DNA of 44,717 nt, taken from the IMG/VR virus record IMGVR_UViG_3300000553_000076, positions 1 through 44,717 of that record, one strand, 5' to 3'. The stretch comes from a virus. Position 1 is the first letter of the stretch. Every line of letters begins with the position of its first letter. The position numbers were made by a program, and so were the translations under genes. The notes below the pieces were generated by a model that saw nothing but the letters and a program-made list of their open reading frames with translations, was not told the DNA's origin and made no database searches. Below are positions 37,560 to 44,717 of this stretch, piece by piece.

Positions 37560-39455
37560 ATGACTACCGAACGTATTGCTCTTACCCAACCTATTGAAAG
37601 TCGTAGCGGGTCTTTTGCTACTGACTCGTACTGTGCTAACGTTTTCTTTGATAGCAGCGGTGGTAAGCGTGATTGGATTAAACGTCCTGGGTTGCAATAC
37701 GTTACTCAAGTAACACCCGTAACTCCACCCGCTTACACCCAAGCACAAGGGTTAACCCCATACAACGGTAACTTGGTTGGTGTTATTAATAACACGGTGT
37801 ATCAGATTAATCCTAGTACTCCGTCTGTGAGTACCATTGGTACTACGTCTGCATCTACTAGTCAGAGCTACTTTGTAAGGACATTCCTTGACTCTTACTT
37901 ATTTATCCAAAACAAAGTCAACGGTTATCTACTTACTCAAGGCGGCTCTTTTAGTGCTATTGGTAATACCTACCTTGTCAATATTAGCATTGACAATCCT
38001 GGGCTTAATTACAGCAGTGGTATTACCCTTAGCCTTTCTGCTAGTGGCGCTGCTGCTACCGCCACTGTTACTAACGGGCTTATTAGTACTGTAACCCTGA
38101 CTAACCCTGGTAGCGGTCTTAGCTCTGCTGGTACTTGTACAGTTAACCTTCCTGCTACTCAAACACCTACTGCTACAGGCTCTAATGGGTTCTATGAGAT
38201 CGTTGTATCCAGTGCTACGGGTGTATATACAGGTATGTACGTTACAGGTACTGGTGTGGCTCCTAACGCTTACATTACTAGCATCAACGGTACAACCCTT
38301 ACGTTGAACATTGCTAATGTTGCTGACGTATCTGGTACGGTTACTATTCAAGACTTAGGTAACGGAGCTGTGTTAACTCCAGCTCTTAACTCGTTCCCTA
38401 GTGGTCCGTTTGTATCTGGTGCTGTGTTCCTAGACAACTATGTGTTTATAGGTACAACTAATAACCGCATCTACAACTGCAACCTTGGTGATCCTAAATC
38501 TTGGAACGCTCTTAGCTTCTTAAGCTTTGAACAGACTACAGATACCCTTGTTGGTATTGCTAAACATTTGAACTACCTCATAGCCTTTGGTGCTACTAGT
38601 ACGCAATTCTTCTACGATGCTGGTAACTATCCTGGTTCTCCTCTTGCACTAGCTGCCAGCTACACCAATGAAATTGGCTGTGCTAATGGGGACAGCATTG
38701 TTGCTACTAGTAACACGGTACTGTGGGTTGGTACTACTCGTACGTACGGCAAGTCTGTGTACATTATGGATGGTGTATCTCCTGTTAAGGTGTCTACTAG
38801 CCACATTGATCGTCACTTAGAAGCTGATGACTTAGTTAACGTACGTGCCTATTGCTACAAGACTAGTGGTCATACGTTTTACGTCTTAACTCTTATTAAT
38901 TCAAACAAGACTCTTGTGTACGACATTGATGAAAAAATGTGGTACACATGGACTCAATGGGCTATGGCATCTAACGATCAACCTAACCCAGGTACGTACT
39001 ATGAGATGTACTTCCGTCCTACGTTCTATGCTGAGTTGAATAACATTCCCTACTGCTTAGATGACGACAGGGCTATCCTGTACCAGTTGAACACTGAAGT
39101 TTACCAAGATAACGGACAACCTATCTACTGTAGGTCTGTTACTAATATCATGGACAACGGTACTACTAAACGTAAGTTCTATGGTCGTTTAGAAATAGTT
39201 GGTGATAAGGTAGCTGGTACTATGTACATTAGTCATTCAGGTAATGACTACGTTAGTTACTCTGTACCTCGACCTGTTAATCTAAATGCAACTCGTTCTC
39301 AAGTGTATTTAAGTGGTGCTGATCGCCGTAGGTCTTGGCAGTTCTTGTGTACAGATAATGTGCCTCTTCGCTTAGATGTTGCTGAGATTGACTTCCGCAT
39401 AGGTGAGATGGATCAAGAGCAAGGTGTTGGTGGTAATCCCCAATATAAAAGGTAA
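37560..39455 (+). CDS. Tail hub / DNA-stabilisation protein, P22 gp10 / tubular B-like
   Basis: A 631-aa protein. SRSGSFATDSYCANVFFDSS, then KRDWIKRPGLQYVTQ, is the usual start of gp10-like hubs. FVSGAVFLDNYVFIGTTNNR and VLWVGTTRTYGKSVYIMDG are propeller strands. Residues about 140-265 are a Gly/Ser/Thr-rich insert (ISIDNPGLNYSSGITLSLSA, then TATVTNGLISTVTLTNPGSG) of the type found in surface-exposed phage domains. It should close the tail and carry the spikes. Confidence 0.85.
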   Translation: MTTERIALTQPIESRSGSFATDSYCANVFFDSSGGKRDWIKRPGLQYVTQVTPVTPPAYTQAQGLTPYNGNLVGVINNTVYQINPSTPSVSTIGTTSASTSQSYFVRTFLDSYLFIQNKVNGYLLTQGGSFSAIGNTYLVNISIDNPGLNYSSGITLSLSASGAAATATVTNGLISTVTLTNPGSGLSSAGTCTVNLPATQTPTATGSNGFYEIVVSSATGVYTGMYVTGTGVAPNAYITSINGTTLTLNIANVADVSGTVTIQDLGNGAVLTPALNSFPSGPFVSGAVFLDNYVFIGTTNNRIYNCNLGDPKSWNALSFLSFEQTTDTLVGIAKHLNYLIAFGATSTQFFYDAGNYPGSPLALAASYTNEIGCANGDSIVATSNTVLWVGTTRTYGKSVYIMDGVSPVKVSTSHIDRHLEADDLVNVRAYCYKTSGHTFYVLTLINSNKTLVYDIDEKMWYTWTQWAMASNDQPNPGTYYEMYFRPTFYAELNNIPYCLDDDRAILYQLNTEVYQDNGQPIYCRSVTNIMDNGTTKRKFYGRLEIVGDKVAGTMYISHSGNDYVSYSVPRPVNLNATRSQVYLSGADRRRSWQFLCTDNVPLRLDVAEIDFRIGEMDQEQGVGGNPQYKR

Positions 39456-39458
39456 GAC

Positions 39459-39974
39459 ATGAGTACAGATGTAACCGTTGATAGCAGCAATAACTCTCTA
39501 GCTAAAGTTCAGTTTAGAGAGAACATCTTGAATGTCCAAGAGGGCATGTTAAAGATGGCTGCTGAAGGTCTGATGAAAGACACCTTACCTGACTGTAAAT
39601 TAACTCACCACTACGCCCCTATTGATGAGAAGTACGGTTGTGGCACTTATGCCCGACAAATGTTTATTCCCAAAGGTACGCTAATCATAGGTAAAATACA
39701 TAGGCATCAGCATTTAAACTTTATCATGCAAGGTAAAGTCGCTGTGTCAACAGAGTTTGGGCCAAAGTATTTTGAAGCTCCCTGCATCTTTGTTTCTGAG
39801 GTAGGTCTTAAGCGTGCTGTTATTGCAGAAGAAGATACTATCTGGGTAACAGTTCACCTCACAAAACACTTGGGTGAAGAGAATCTAGACAAGATGGAAG
39901 AAGAAGTTATTGCTCCTTCTTACGAAGAACTAGGTTTAATTGCCTCAACTAAAGAACTTCTCACGGAGAACTAA
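39459..39974 (+). CDS. Cupin-domain protein in the tail operon
   Basis: A 171-aa protein with a cupin core: MFIPKGTLIIGKIHRHQHLN, then FIMQGKVAVST, containing the HxH (HRHQH) metal-ligand pair and the glycine turn. It has no extra catalytic domain. Small cupin genes occur in tail operons of some podoviruses; a virion or assembly role is assumed. The end of the gene overlaps nothing, but the next ATG follows at once with GGAG inside its own last codons. Confidence 0.7.
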   Translation: MSTDVTVDSSNNSLAKVQFRENILNVQEGMLKMAAEGLMKDTLPDCKLTHHYAPIDEKYGCGTYARQMFIPKGTLIIGKIHRHQHLNFIMQGKVAVSTEFGPKYFEAPCIFVSEVGLKRAVIAEEDTIWVTVHLTKHLGEENLDKMEEEVIAPSYEELGLIASTKELLTEN

Positions 39975-39975
39975 A

Positions 39976-40656
39976 ATGACTTTTGGAATTACTGCAGGTG
40001 GTTTAGCTGCTGGCTTAGGTATAGCTGGTGGTATTAACTCCCTTACTGGTGGCGCTATTACTAATGCCTTGGGGTTTGGTGGCTCTGGGCCTGGCTCTGC
40101 TACTGCTCAAGCTAATCCAATGGCTCCATACCAAGCTCAATTGGCTCAGATGTATGCTGGTTATTTGCAGCCTGGACAGAGTGCAAACATTCAACAGATG
40201 CCTGGGTACACCCAATTCCAAACAGGTGTTGTTGATCCTGCTATGGCTGCTAACAAAGCCAGTGCTGCTACCTCTGGTATGTTGTACTCTGGTAATGAAG
40301 AAGCTGCCCTACAGAAGCTTGGTCAACAAAGCTACTCTGGCTTTATGACTAACTACTTAAGTCAACTGTCTGGTGGTGCTGGTGCTGGATTTAATCCTGC
40401 TGCTGCAGCTCAACTTGGTATGCAACAACAACAAGCTGGTTGGCAAGCTCTTGGTCAAGGTATTGGTGCTGCGGGTACTGCTGGTTTGTTTGGTACTAAT
40501 AACATGTACACCAATCCTACTGGAGCACAAGTGTTAGGTATGCAAGCAGCTAATGCTGGTAACGCTTCTATGGTAGGCGGTGGTATGTCGTCTATGGCTG
40601 GTGGAAGTAGCGCACCTACTGCTGGTATGGATTTCAGTGGCTACACTGGTGGATAA
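39976..40656 (+). CDS. Internal virion / ejection protein, small
   Basis: A 226-aa protein starting MTFGITAGGLAAGLGIAGGI; GGAG lies seven bases before the ATG, so the longer frame to 39940 is rejected. The N-terminus is a hydrophobic Gly/Ala helix and the rest is rich in Gln, Gly, Ala and Met. That is the character of T7 gp14 and P22 gp7, the first proteins ejected into the host envelope. Confidence 0.7.
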   Translation: MTFGITAGGLAAGLGIAGGINSLTGGAITNALGFGGSGPGSATAQANPMAPYQAQLAQMYAGYLQPGQSANIQQMPGYTQFQTGVVDPAMAANKASAATSGMLYSGNEEAALQKLGQQSYSGFMTNYLSQLSGGAGAGFNPAAAAQLGMQQQQAGWQALGQGIGAAGTAGLFGTNNMYTNPTGAQVLGMQAANAGNASMVGGGMSSMAGGSSAPTAGMDFSGYTGG

Positions 40657-40665
40657 GGAAATAAT

Positions 40666-41865
40666 ATGCCACTCTTAATGTCCGATGTAGCTGCTGGTAG
40701 TCAAGCTGCTTTACAGCTTCAACAGAACATGGCTGCAATGCCTAATGTTCAGCAAGAGCAGCAGCTCAAGCTACAACAAAAACAAGCCAATGTTGAACGC
40801 AGTAAACTTGCTAACTTAATAACCGACTCTGGTTTTAAAGCATCTCAGGACTCTAAAGCTGCTTTACAAAAGCTTGCTAGTAGCCCTGAGTATCAAACTG
40901 CTGACGATGTTAAACGTCTGCAGATGATGGCTGCTAGACAGTTTGAATCTGGTGATGTTGAAAATGGTGCTAAGACTCTACAGTCTTCTGAGCTGTATGC
41001 CTCTCGTAAGATTGCTGATAGCCAAAAACAACTAGATCAAAATGCCCAACAAATAGGTAATGCTTATGGTGTTATTTCTGCTGTACCTGATGATCAAGTA
41101 GATTCTTTTGTAGCAAAGCTTCCTGAAGCTAATCGTAAAGCATTGGTAGACCAAGTAGGCCAAGAAAACTGGGACAAGATGTCTGGTGCTGAGAAAAAAG
41201 AAGCTACTAAGAATTTAATGCTTAATGCTAAAGGCCAATTAGCTACTCAGCTCAAATCTATTGAAGTTGATAAAGCAAAACTTCATGCAGAATCTAACGA
41301 GCGTATTGCTCGTATCCGTGCTGATGCTCTTATTGAAGCCAGAATGATTAGTCATAGTGGTGGCTCTGATAAAGAAGAGCGTTTGGGTTGGAGTTCTTAC
41401 GAACGTGCTGACCAAGCTATTGATAGGTCTTCTGAAAAACCTTTGGCTGCTCTTGAGAAGAAAGTTCAAGAGGCAGAAGCTGCTCGCACTAAAAGCATTC
41501 CTTGGTACTCTAGAGAACCTAGCGATGCTGCTAACACTGCATACATCAAAGCTGTTAAAGAAAAGAATGAGTTTGAACAAAAGCTTGTTAAGAGGAAGCT
41601 AGACCTTGCTGTCAGTGCTCCCGAGTTCCCTGGAAAGAAAACAATTGTTGAAGAGTTGCAACGTCAACTAGCTTCCTATGTTCCTCCAGAAGACGACAAG
41701 CCTAAAGCTGCTCCTAGCAGAGGTAAGATTGAAACTCCTGCTGCAGCTAAAGGTGATGTTACTAGTAGCAAACCTAGTGCTCCAAAGTTTGAGGAAGGTA
41801 AAGTTTACACCGATGCTAATGGCAATAAAGCAAAGTATGTAAATGGTAAATGGGAGCCACAATAA
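40666..41865 (+). CDS. Internal virion / ejection protein, middle
   Basis: A 399-aa helical protein (AALQLQQNMAAMPNVQQEQQ, then KLQQKQANVERSKLANLITD), with long coiled coils to residue 340 and a Pro/Lys/Ala linker near the end (DDKPKAAPSRGKIETPAAAK). A short C-terminal motif (KVYTDANGNKAKYVNGKWEP) looks like a small beta hairpin. It is the second in the trio of ejection proteins, like P22 gp20 or T7 gp15. Its stop overlaps the next start (TAATG). Confidence 0.7.
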   Translation: MPLLMSDVAAGSQAALQLQQNMAAMPNVQQEQQLKLQQKQANVERSKLANLITDSGFKASQDSKAALQKLASSPEYQTADDVKRLQMMAARQFESGDVENGAKTLQSSELYASRKIADSQKQLDQNAQQIGNAYGVISAVPDDQVDSFVAKLPEANRKALVDQVGQENWDKMSGAEKKEATKNLMLNAKGQLATQLKSIEVDKAKLHAESNERIARIRADALIEARMISHSGGSDKEERLGWSSYERADQAIDRSSEKPLAALEKKVQEAEAARTKSIPWYSREPSDAANTAYIKAVKEKNEFEQKLVKRKLDLAVSAPEFPGKKTIVEELQRQLASYVPPEDDKPKAAPSRGKIETPAAAKGDVTSSKPSAPKFEEGKVYTDANGNKAKYVNGKWEPQ

Positions 41866-44717
41866 TGGCTTTTGATCCTAGTACCGCTACGTTAGCAGAA
41901 GATAAACCTGCTGCTAAAAGCTTTGATCCATCTACAGCTACTCTTGCTGAACCACCTAAAAGAATAGGTGCTACTACCCCAGAACAACCTGGGTCTATTC
42001 ACAACATTATTCGTACCTCTATTGAGTCTGTACCCAGTGCTGCTGCGGGTATTACAGGCTTTGGTACTGGTGCAACCTTAGCTGCTCCCGTTGCTGCTAC
42101 TGTAGCCCCGTTAACAGGCCCATTTGCACCCATTACTGCTGGTGCTATTGAGTTAGCCGGTGGTCTTGGTGGTGCATTTGTTTACTCTGGTGCTGCTCAA
42201 AAAGTAACAAATATGTTACATGAAGCATTTGCTCCAGAGGATTACAAACAACGTCAAGCTGAGAAGGCACAGTACCCTTACGGAACATTTGCTGCTGAGA
42301 CTCTTACTAACCTTGCAGGTATGTCTCCTAAGACCATACCTGAAGTTGCAGGTAAGGTGTTGACTAAACCTCTGGTGCAACGTGCAGCAGGTGCAGGCTT
42401 ACAAGCAGGTATTGAAGCTGGATCAGAGTTTGTAGAGACTGGTAAGGTTGACCCAATTAAGGTAGGTGCTAGTGCTGCTGCTGGTGCAGCTATGCCTGGG
42501 TTTAATCGTGCTGGTAAAAGCTTGTTTGAAGCAGGTGAGAAGACTGCTCAAGCTGTATTGCCTAAACCAAAAGCTGCAACTGCCCCTTCAATGCCTCCTG
42601 AACCTCCTCCTGGTGCTACAGAGGGAGAGAAGGCTGTCTTCTTGCAGAAAGTTAAGGAGATTCAAAAGGAACGTGAGTCTAAGTCTCCTCTGGTTCAAAC
42701 TGCTATTAAGAACAAAGAGACTGGTGAGATTGAACCTCTTGGTCCTAAGCACAGTGAGAAGCGTAAAGCAGAAACTAAAGACACCCATGATCAAGGGTTC
42801 CTTACAGAAGATGGTCGCTTCTTAGATCGTAAAGAAGCTGTTGATCAAGCTAAGAGTACTGGTCAGATCCCTGAAGATCACAAGCTTCAAATACCTGAAG
42901 ATGGTCTGCATAGTGGTGATTTGCGTAGTGCTGGTGATGACCGCTTTAAGCTGGCTGATGTTCCTGCTTCTATCGAAGGTATCCCTGTTACCACTGGCTT
43001 AGATAAGATTCGTGCTGACGGATCTAGAGTTGGTGCTACTACTCGTCGTGATGCTGAAGGCAATCCCCTCCGTATTGATCTCAACATAGATCATTTGTAC
43101 CAACAGTTTGAAGACAAACCTTGGACTCAACCAAAGGTAGAAGGTGTAGAACCTTTACCAGAAGATGCGTTTAAGACTCCCCAAGAGTGGATTGACTTTG
43201 TTATTCAACACGAAGCAGAACACGTTAAGACTCCTCGTGTAGAAGGTCAAGAAAAGGGTGCTTACGAAGATCAAACCAACAAAGCTGCTCTTAAAACATT
43301 AGCAGAGAAAAAAGCTAGCTCATCTGGTGAGCTACCCCCTGAGCCTCCCAAAGAAGCTCCCGTAGATCGCACTAAAACTTCTCCTCGTGATGTTGCTACT
43401 GAGCAAGAGATGTATGACATTGCTGCAGACATCTACGCCAAACATGGTGAAGTAGATGCTGTTAAGTTCTTTGAAGGATTTAAAGAGTATCAAAAGTCTT
43501 GGTTAGAACCTGTTAAGGAAACCGAGAAGTTTGTTGGTATGAATATCAACAACAAAATGGCTGATGCTCGTATCATTCACAACGAAGCTAAACGGATGGC
43601 TGAAGCTATTCCTGATGCTGCTCGTAGAGAAGCTATTGCAGAGGCTGTTGACAAGGGTGATCTCTCTGGTCTTAGCCCAGAAGAAGTTAAAATTGCTGAG
43701 AAGTACCAAGAGCTTGTTAAAGCAATTGGTGAAAAAGCTGTTGAGAAGGGTGTCGTTAAGGGTCTGCTTGAAGACTACGTAACCCACATCATTGATTGGG
43801 CTGGTGCTCCTAAAGGTGCTCGTGAAGAGTTTATCCAAGCGTTACTAGGAACACCTAGTGAAGCTGGTGCTATGCGTGGCATGACCACCGAGTCTAAGTT
43901 TGGTAAGCAACGTGTCTTTAAAACCTTTGCTGACTTAGAAGCCTTCATCAACGAAACTAACTCTCGTATTGCTGCTAAGGGTGACAGTCAGTGGCGCTTA
44001 CAGATTAAAACCAAAGACATTGCAGAGATCTACAAAGAATACGCAAGCTCAATGCAAAAAGCAATTGAGAACAAAACCCTTGTGGATAACTTAAAACAAG
44101 TTCGTAATGTCAATGGTGAGTCTCTGATCCGTGAGGTGACTAAAGAACAGGCTAAACCGGAAGGTTGGGAAATGATGGAGAGTCCTCAGTTTGCTGGCTA
44201 TGCCGTGCATCCTGACCTGGTTGCTCCATTGAAGTTTGTGTTTGACTCTGGTCCTGGTGACTTGATGAAAGCATTGGGGACTATTTCTCAAGCTGCTAAA
44301 CGTATTAACGTTATTGGATCGTTCTTCCACGCTAAGTCTCTGTTAGAAGTTATCTCTAGTACAGGCATTCCTATTTGGACTCCTGCTAAAGAGTTAGCTC
44401 TTAGTGCTGGTGATAAGTTACTAGGAACAAAGAACGCTGCTATCACTAAAGCTCTTGATCAATTCCGTAACGGTGGTCTGGGTGACAGTATTGACAAATG
44501 GATTCGAGAAGGTGGTCTTCAGTTAGAGATGCCTGAAGATGTATCTCAAGGTCTACTTGCTGCAGGCGGTAAGTTTGCTGATCAAATGATTGCTAAGTTT
44601 GGTCCCCGTACTCGTATCCTTGAGAAATCTTTGAGTGCTACTGAGAAGCTTACTCTTGGTCTATTTGATAAGTTTACCTGGGACTACTTGCACACTGGTG
44701 GCAAATTGATGGTTGCA
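41865..44717 (+). CDS. N-terminal 951 residues of the 1,243-aa ejection / large polyvalent protein
   Basis: The gene starts at the ATG in TAATG and runs without a stop to the window edge, then continues in phase at base 74. Residues 1-250 contain glycine/alanine-rich hydrophobic stretches. At about 305-345 there is HDQGFLTEDGRFLDRKEAVD, a motif I recall from polyvalent phage proteins. A metallopeptidase-like motif HEAEH lies at residues 449-453 (FVIQHEAEHVK), followed by a possible third ligand in GAYEDQTNKAA. Long helical segments follow. By order and size it equals T7 gp16 or P22 gp16. The enzymatic N-terminal part could act on the cell wall or on host proteins after ejection. Confidence 0.85.
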   Translation, partial: MAFDPSTATLAEDKPAAKSFDPSTATLAEPPKRIGATTPEQPGSIHNIIRTSIESVPSAAAGITGFGTGATLAAPVAATVAPLTGPFAPITAGAIELAGGLGGAFVYSGAAQKVTNMLHEAFAPEDYKQRQAEKAQYPYGTFAAETLTNLAGMSPKTIPEVAGKVLTKPLVQRAAGAGLQAGIEAGSEFVETGKVDPIKVGASAAAGAAMPGFNRAGKSLFEAGEKTAQAVLPKPKAATAPSMPPEPPPGATEGEKAVFLQKVKEIQKERESKSPLVQTAIKNKETGEIEPLGPKHSEKRKAETKDTHDQGFLTEDGRFLDRKEAVDQAKSTGQIPEDHKLQIPEDGLHSGDLRSAGDDRFKLADVPASIEGIPVTTGLDKIRADGSRVGATTRRDAEGNPLRIDLNIDHLYQQFEDKPWTQPKVEGVEPLPEDAFKTPQEWIDFVIQHEAEHVKTPRVEGQEKGAYEDQTNKAALKTLAEKKASSSGELPPEPPKEAPVDRTKTSPRDVATEQEMYDIAADIYAKHGEVDAVKFFEGFKEYQKSWLEPVKETEKFVGMNINNKMADARIIHNEAKRMAEAIPDAARREAIAEAVDKGDLSGLSPEEVKIAEKYQELVKAIGEKAVEKGVVKGLLEDYVTHIIDWAGAPKGAREEFIQALLGTPSEAGAMRGMTTESKFGKQRVFKTFADLEAFINETNSRIAAKGDSQWRLQIKTKDIAEIYKEYASSMQKAIENKTLVDNLKQVRNVNGESLIREVTKEQAKPEGWEMMESPQFAGYAVHPDLVAPLKFVFDSGPGDLMKALGTISQAAKRINVIGSFFHAKSLLEVISSTGIPIWTPAKELALSAGDKLLGTKNAAITKALDQFRNGGLGDSIDKWIREGGLQLEMPEDVSQGLLAAGGKFADQMIAKFGPRTRILEKSLSATEKLTLGLFDKFTWDYLHTGGKLMVA
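44645..44717. repeat. Right copy of 73-bp terminal direct repeat
   Basis: Identical to bases 1-73. Removing one copy yields a circle of 44,644 bp with an uninterrupted gene across the junction. Confidence 0.95.

Noticed and set aside
1-44717. tRNA genes, CRISPR arrays, insertion sequences, integrase or repressor
   Set aside because: No T-arm-like GGTTC words in cloverleaf context, no regular spaced repeats, no transposase or integrase motifs. Absence of lysogeny genes is noted but a temperate or persistent state is not excluded.

Overview
This window is the complete or near-complete genome of a tailed dsDNA phage, apparently a podovirus, linearised at an arbitrary point. Bases 1-73 and 44645-44717 are identical and both lie inside one reading frame that continues in phase from the right end to the left end. 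The contig therefore closes into a circle of 44,644 bp, and a 1,243-aa virion protein is cut in two by the linearisation. I see no tRNA, CRISPR array, integrase, repressor or insertion sequence. Replication genes are T7-like (family A DNA polymerase, separate primase and DnaB-type helicase, 5'-3' exonuclease, endonuclease I, a candidate SSB with an acidic tail). The virion resembles the P22/T7 type: large portal, gp4-like adaptor, gp10-like tail hub, three ejection proteins, tailspikes. There is no phage RNA polymerase, so host RNA polymerase should transcribe everything; several sigma70-style or intrinsic signals are visible. The host is probably Gram-negative, because spanins are present. 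A betaproteobacterium of fresh water is my guess from the style of the small accessory genes and is weakly supported.

Layout: two divergent arms leave a roughly 1-kb gene-free region (18317-19299) and converge at about 4.5 kb. The leftward arm (18316 down to 4502) holds, in transcription order, small early genes, a MoxR/CobS-type AAA+ ATPase with a zincin-motif plus VWA partner and a 148-aa companion, an HTH gene with several small ORFs, primase, helicase, polymerase, SSB, exonuclease, endonuclease I and a chain of small start-stop-overlapping genes. The rightward arm (19300 to 44717, then 1 to 4521) holds terminase, portal, a GroES-like protein, scaffold, capsid, a receptor-binding cassette with two tailspikes (29054-33740), a lysis cassette with an o-spanin nested inside the i-spanin, tail adaptor and hub, a cupin, the ejection proteins, an ATP-grasp enzyme, a repetitive tail fibre and a decayed lysozyme-like ORF.

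Non-coding features of most interest: two consensus DnaA boxes among nested inverted repeats (putative origin, 18.66-18.93 kb); a leftward promoter with perfect -35 and -10 hexamers followed about 100 nt later by an intrinsic terminator (candidate small RNA or attenuated leader, 19.08-19.22 kb); and a 169-bp gap between the SSB and exonuclease genes holding a pseudoknot-capable element next to a 16-bp sequence matching the bacterial chromosomal parS consensus. A 12-bp palindrome, GTTACTAGTAAC, occurs five times, only in the origin region and rightward arm.

The best candidate for an undescribed system is the three-gene set at 13413-16787 (AAA+ ATPase, HExxH-VWA protein, companion), which looks like a chelatase- or MoxR-type remodelling machine without an obvious phage role. 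Starts were often moved from the longest ORF to an internal codon with a good Shine-Dalgarno sequence or an ATGA junction. Functions are assigned by motif recognition only; no database search was run.
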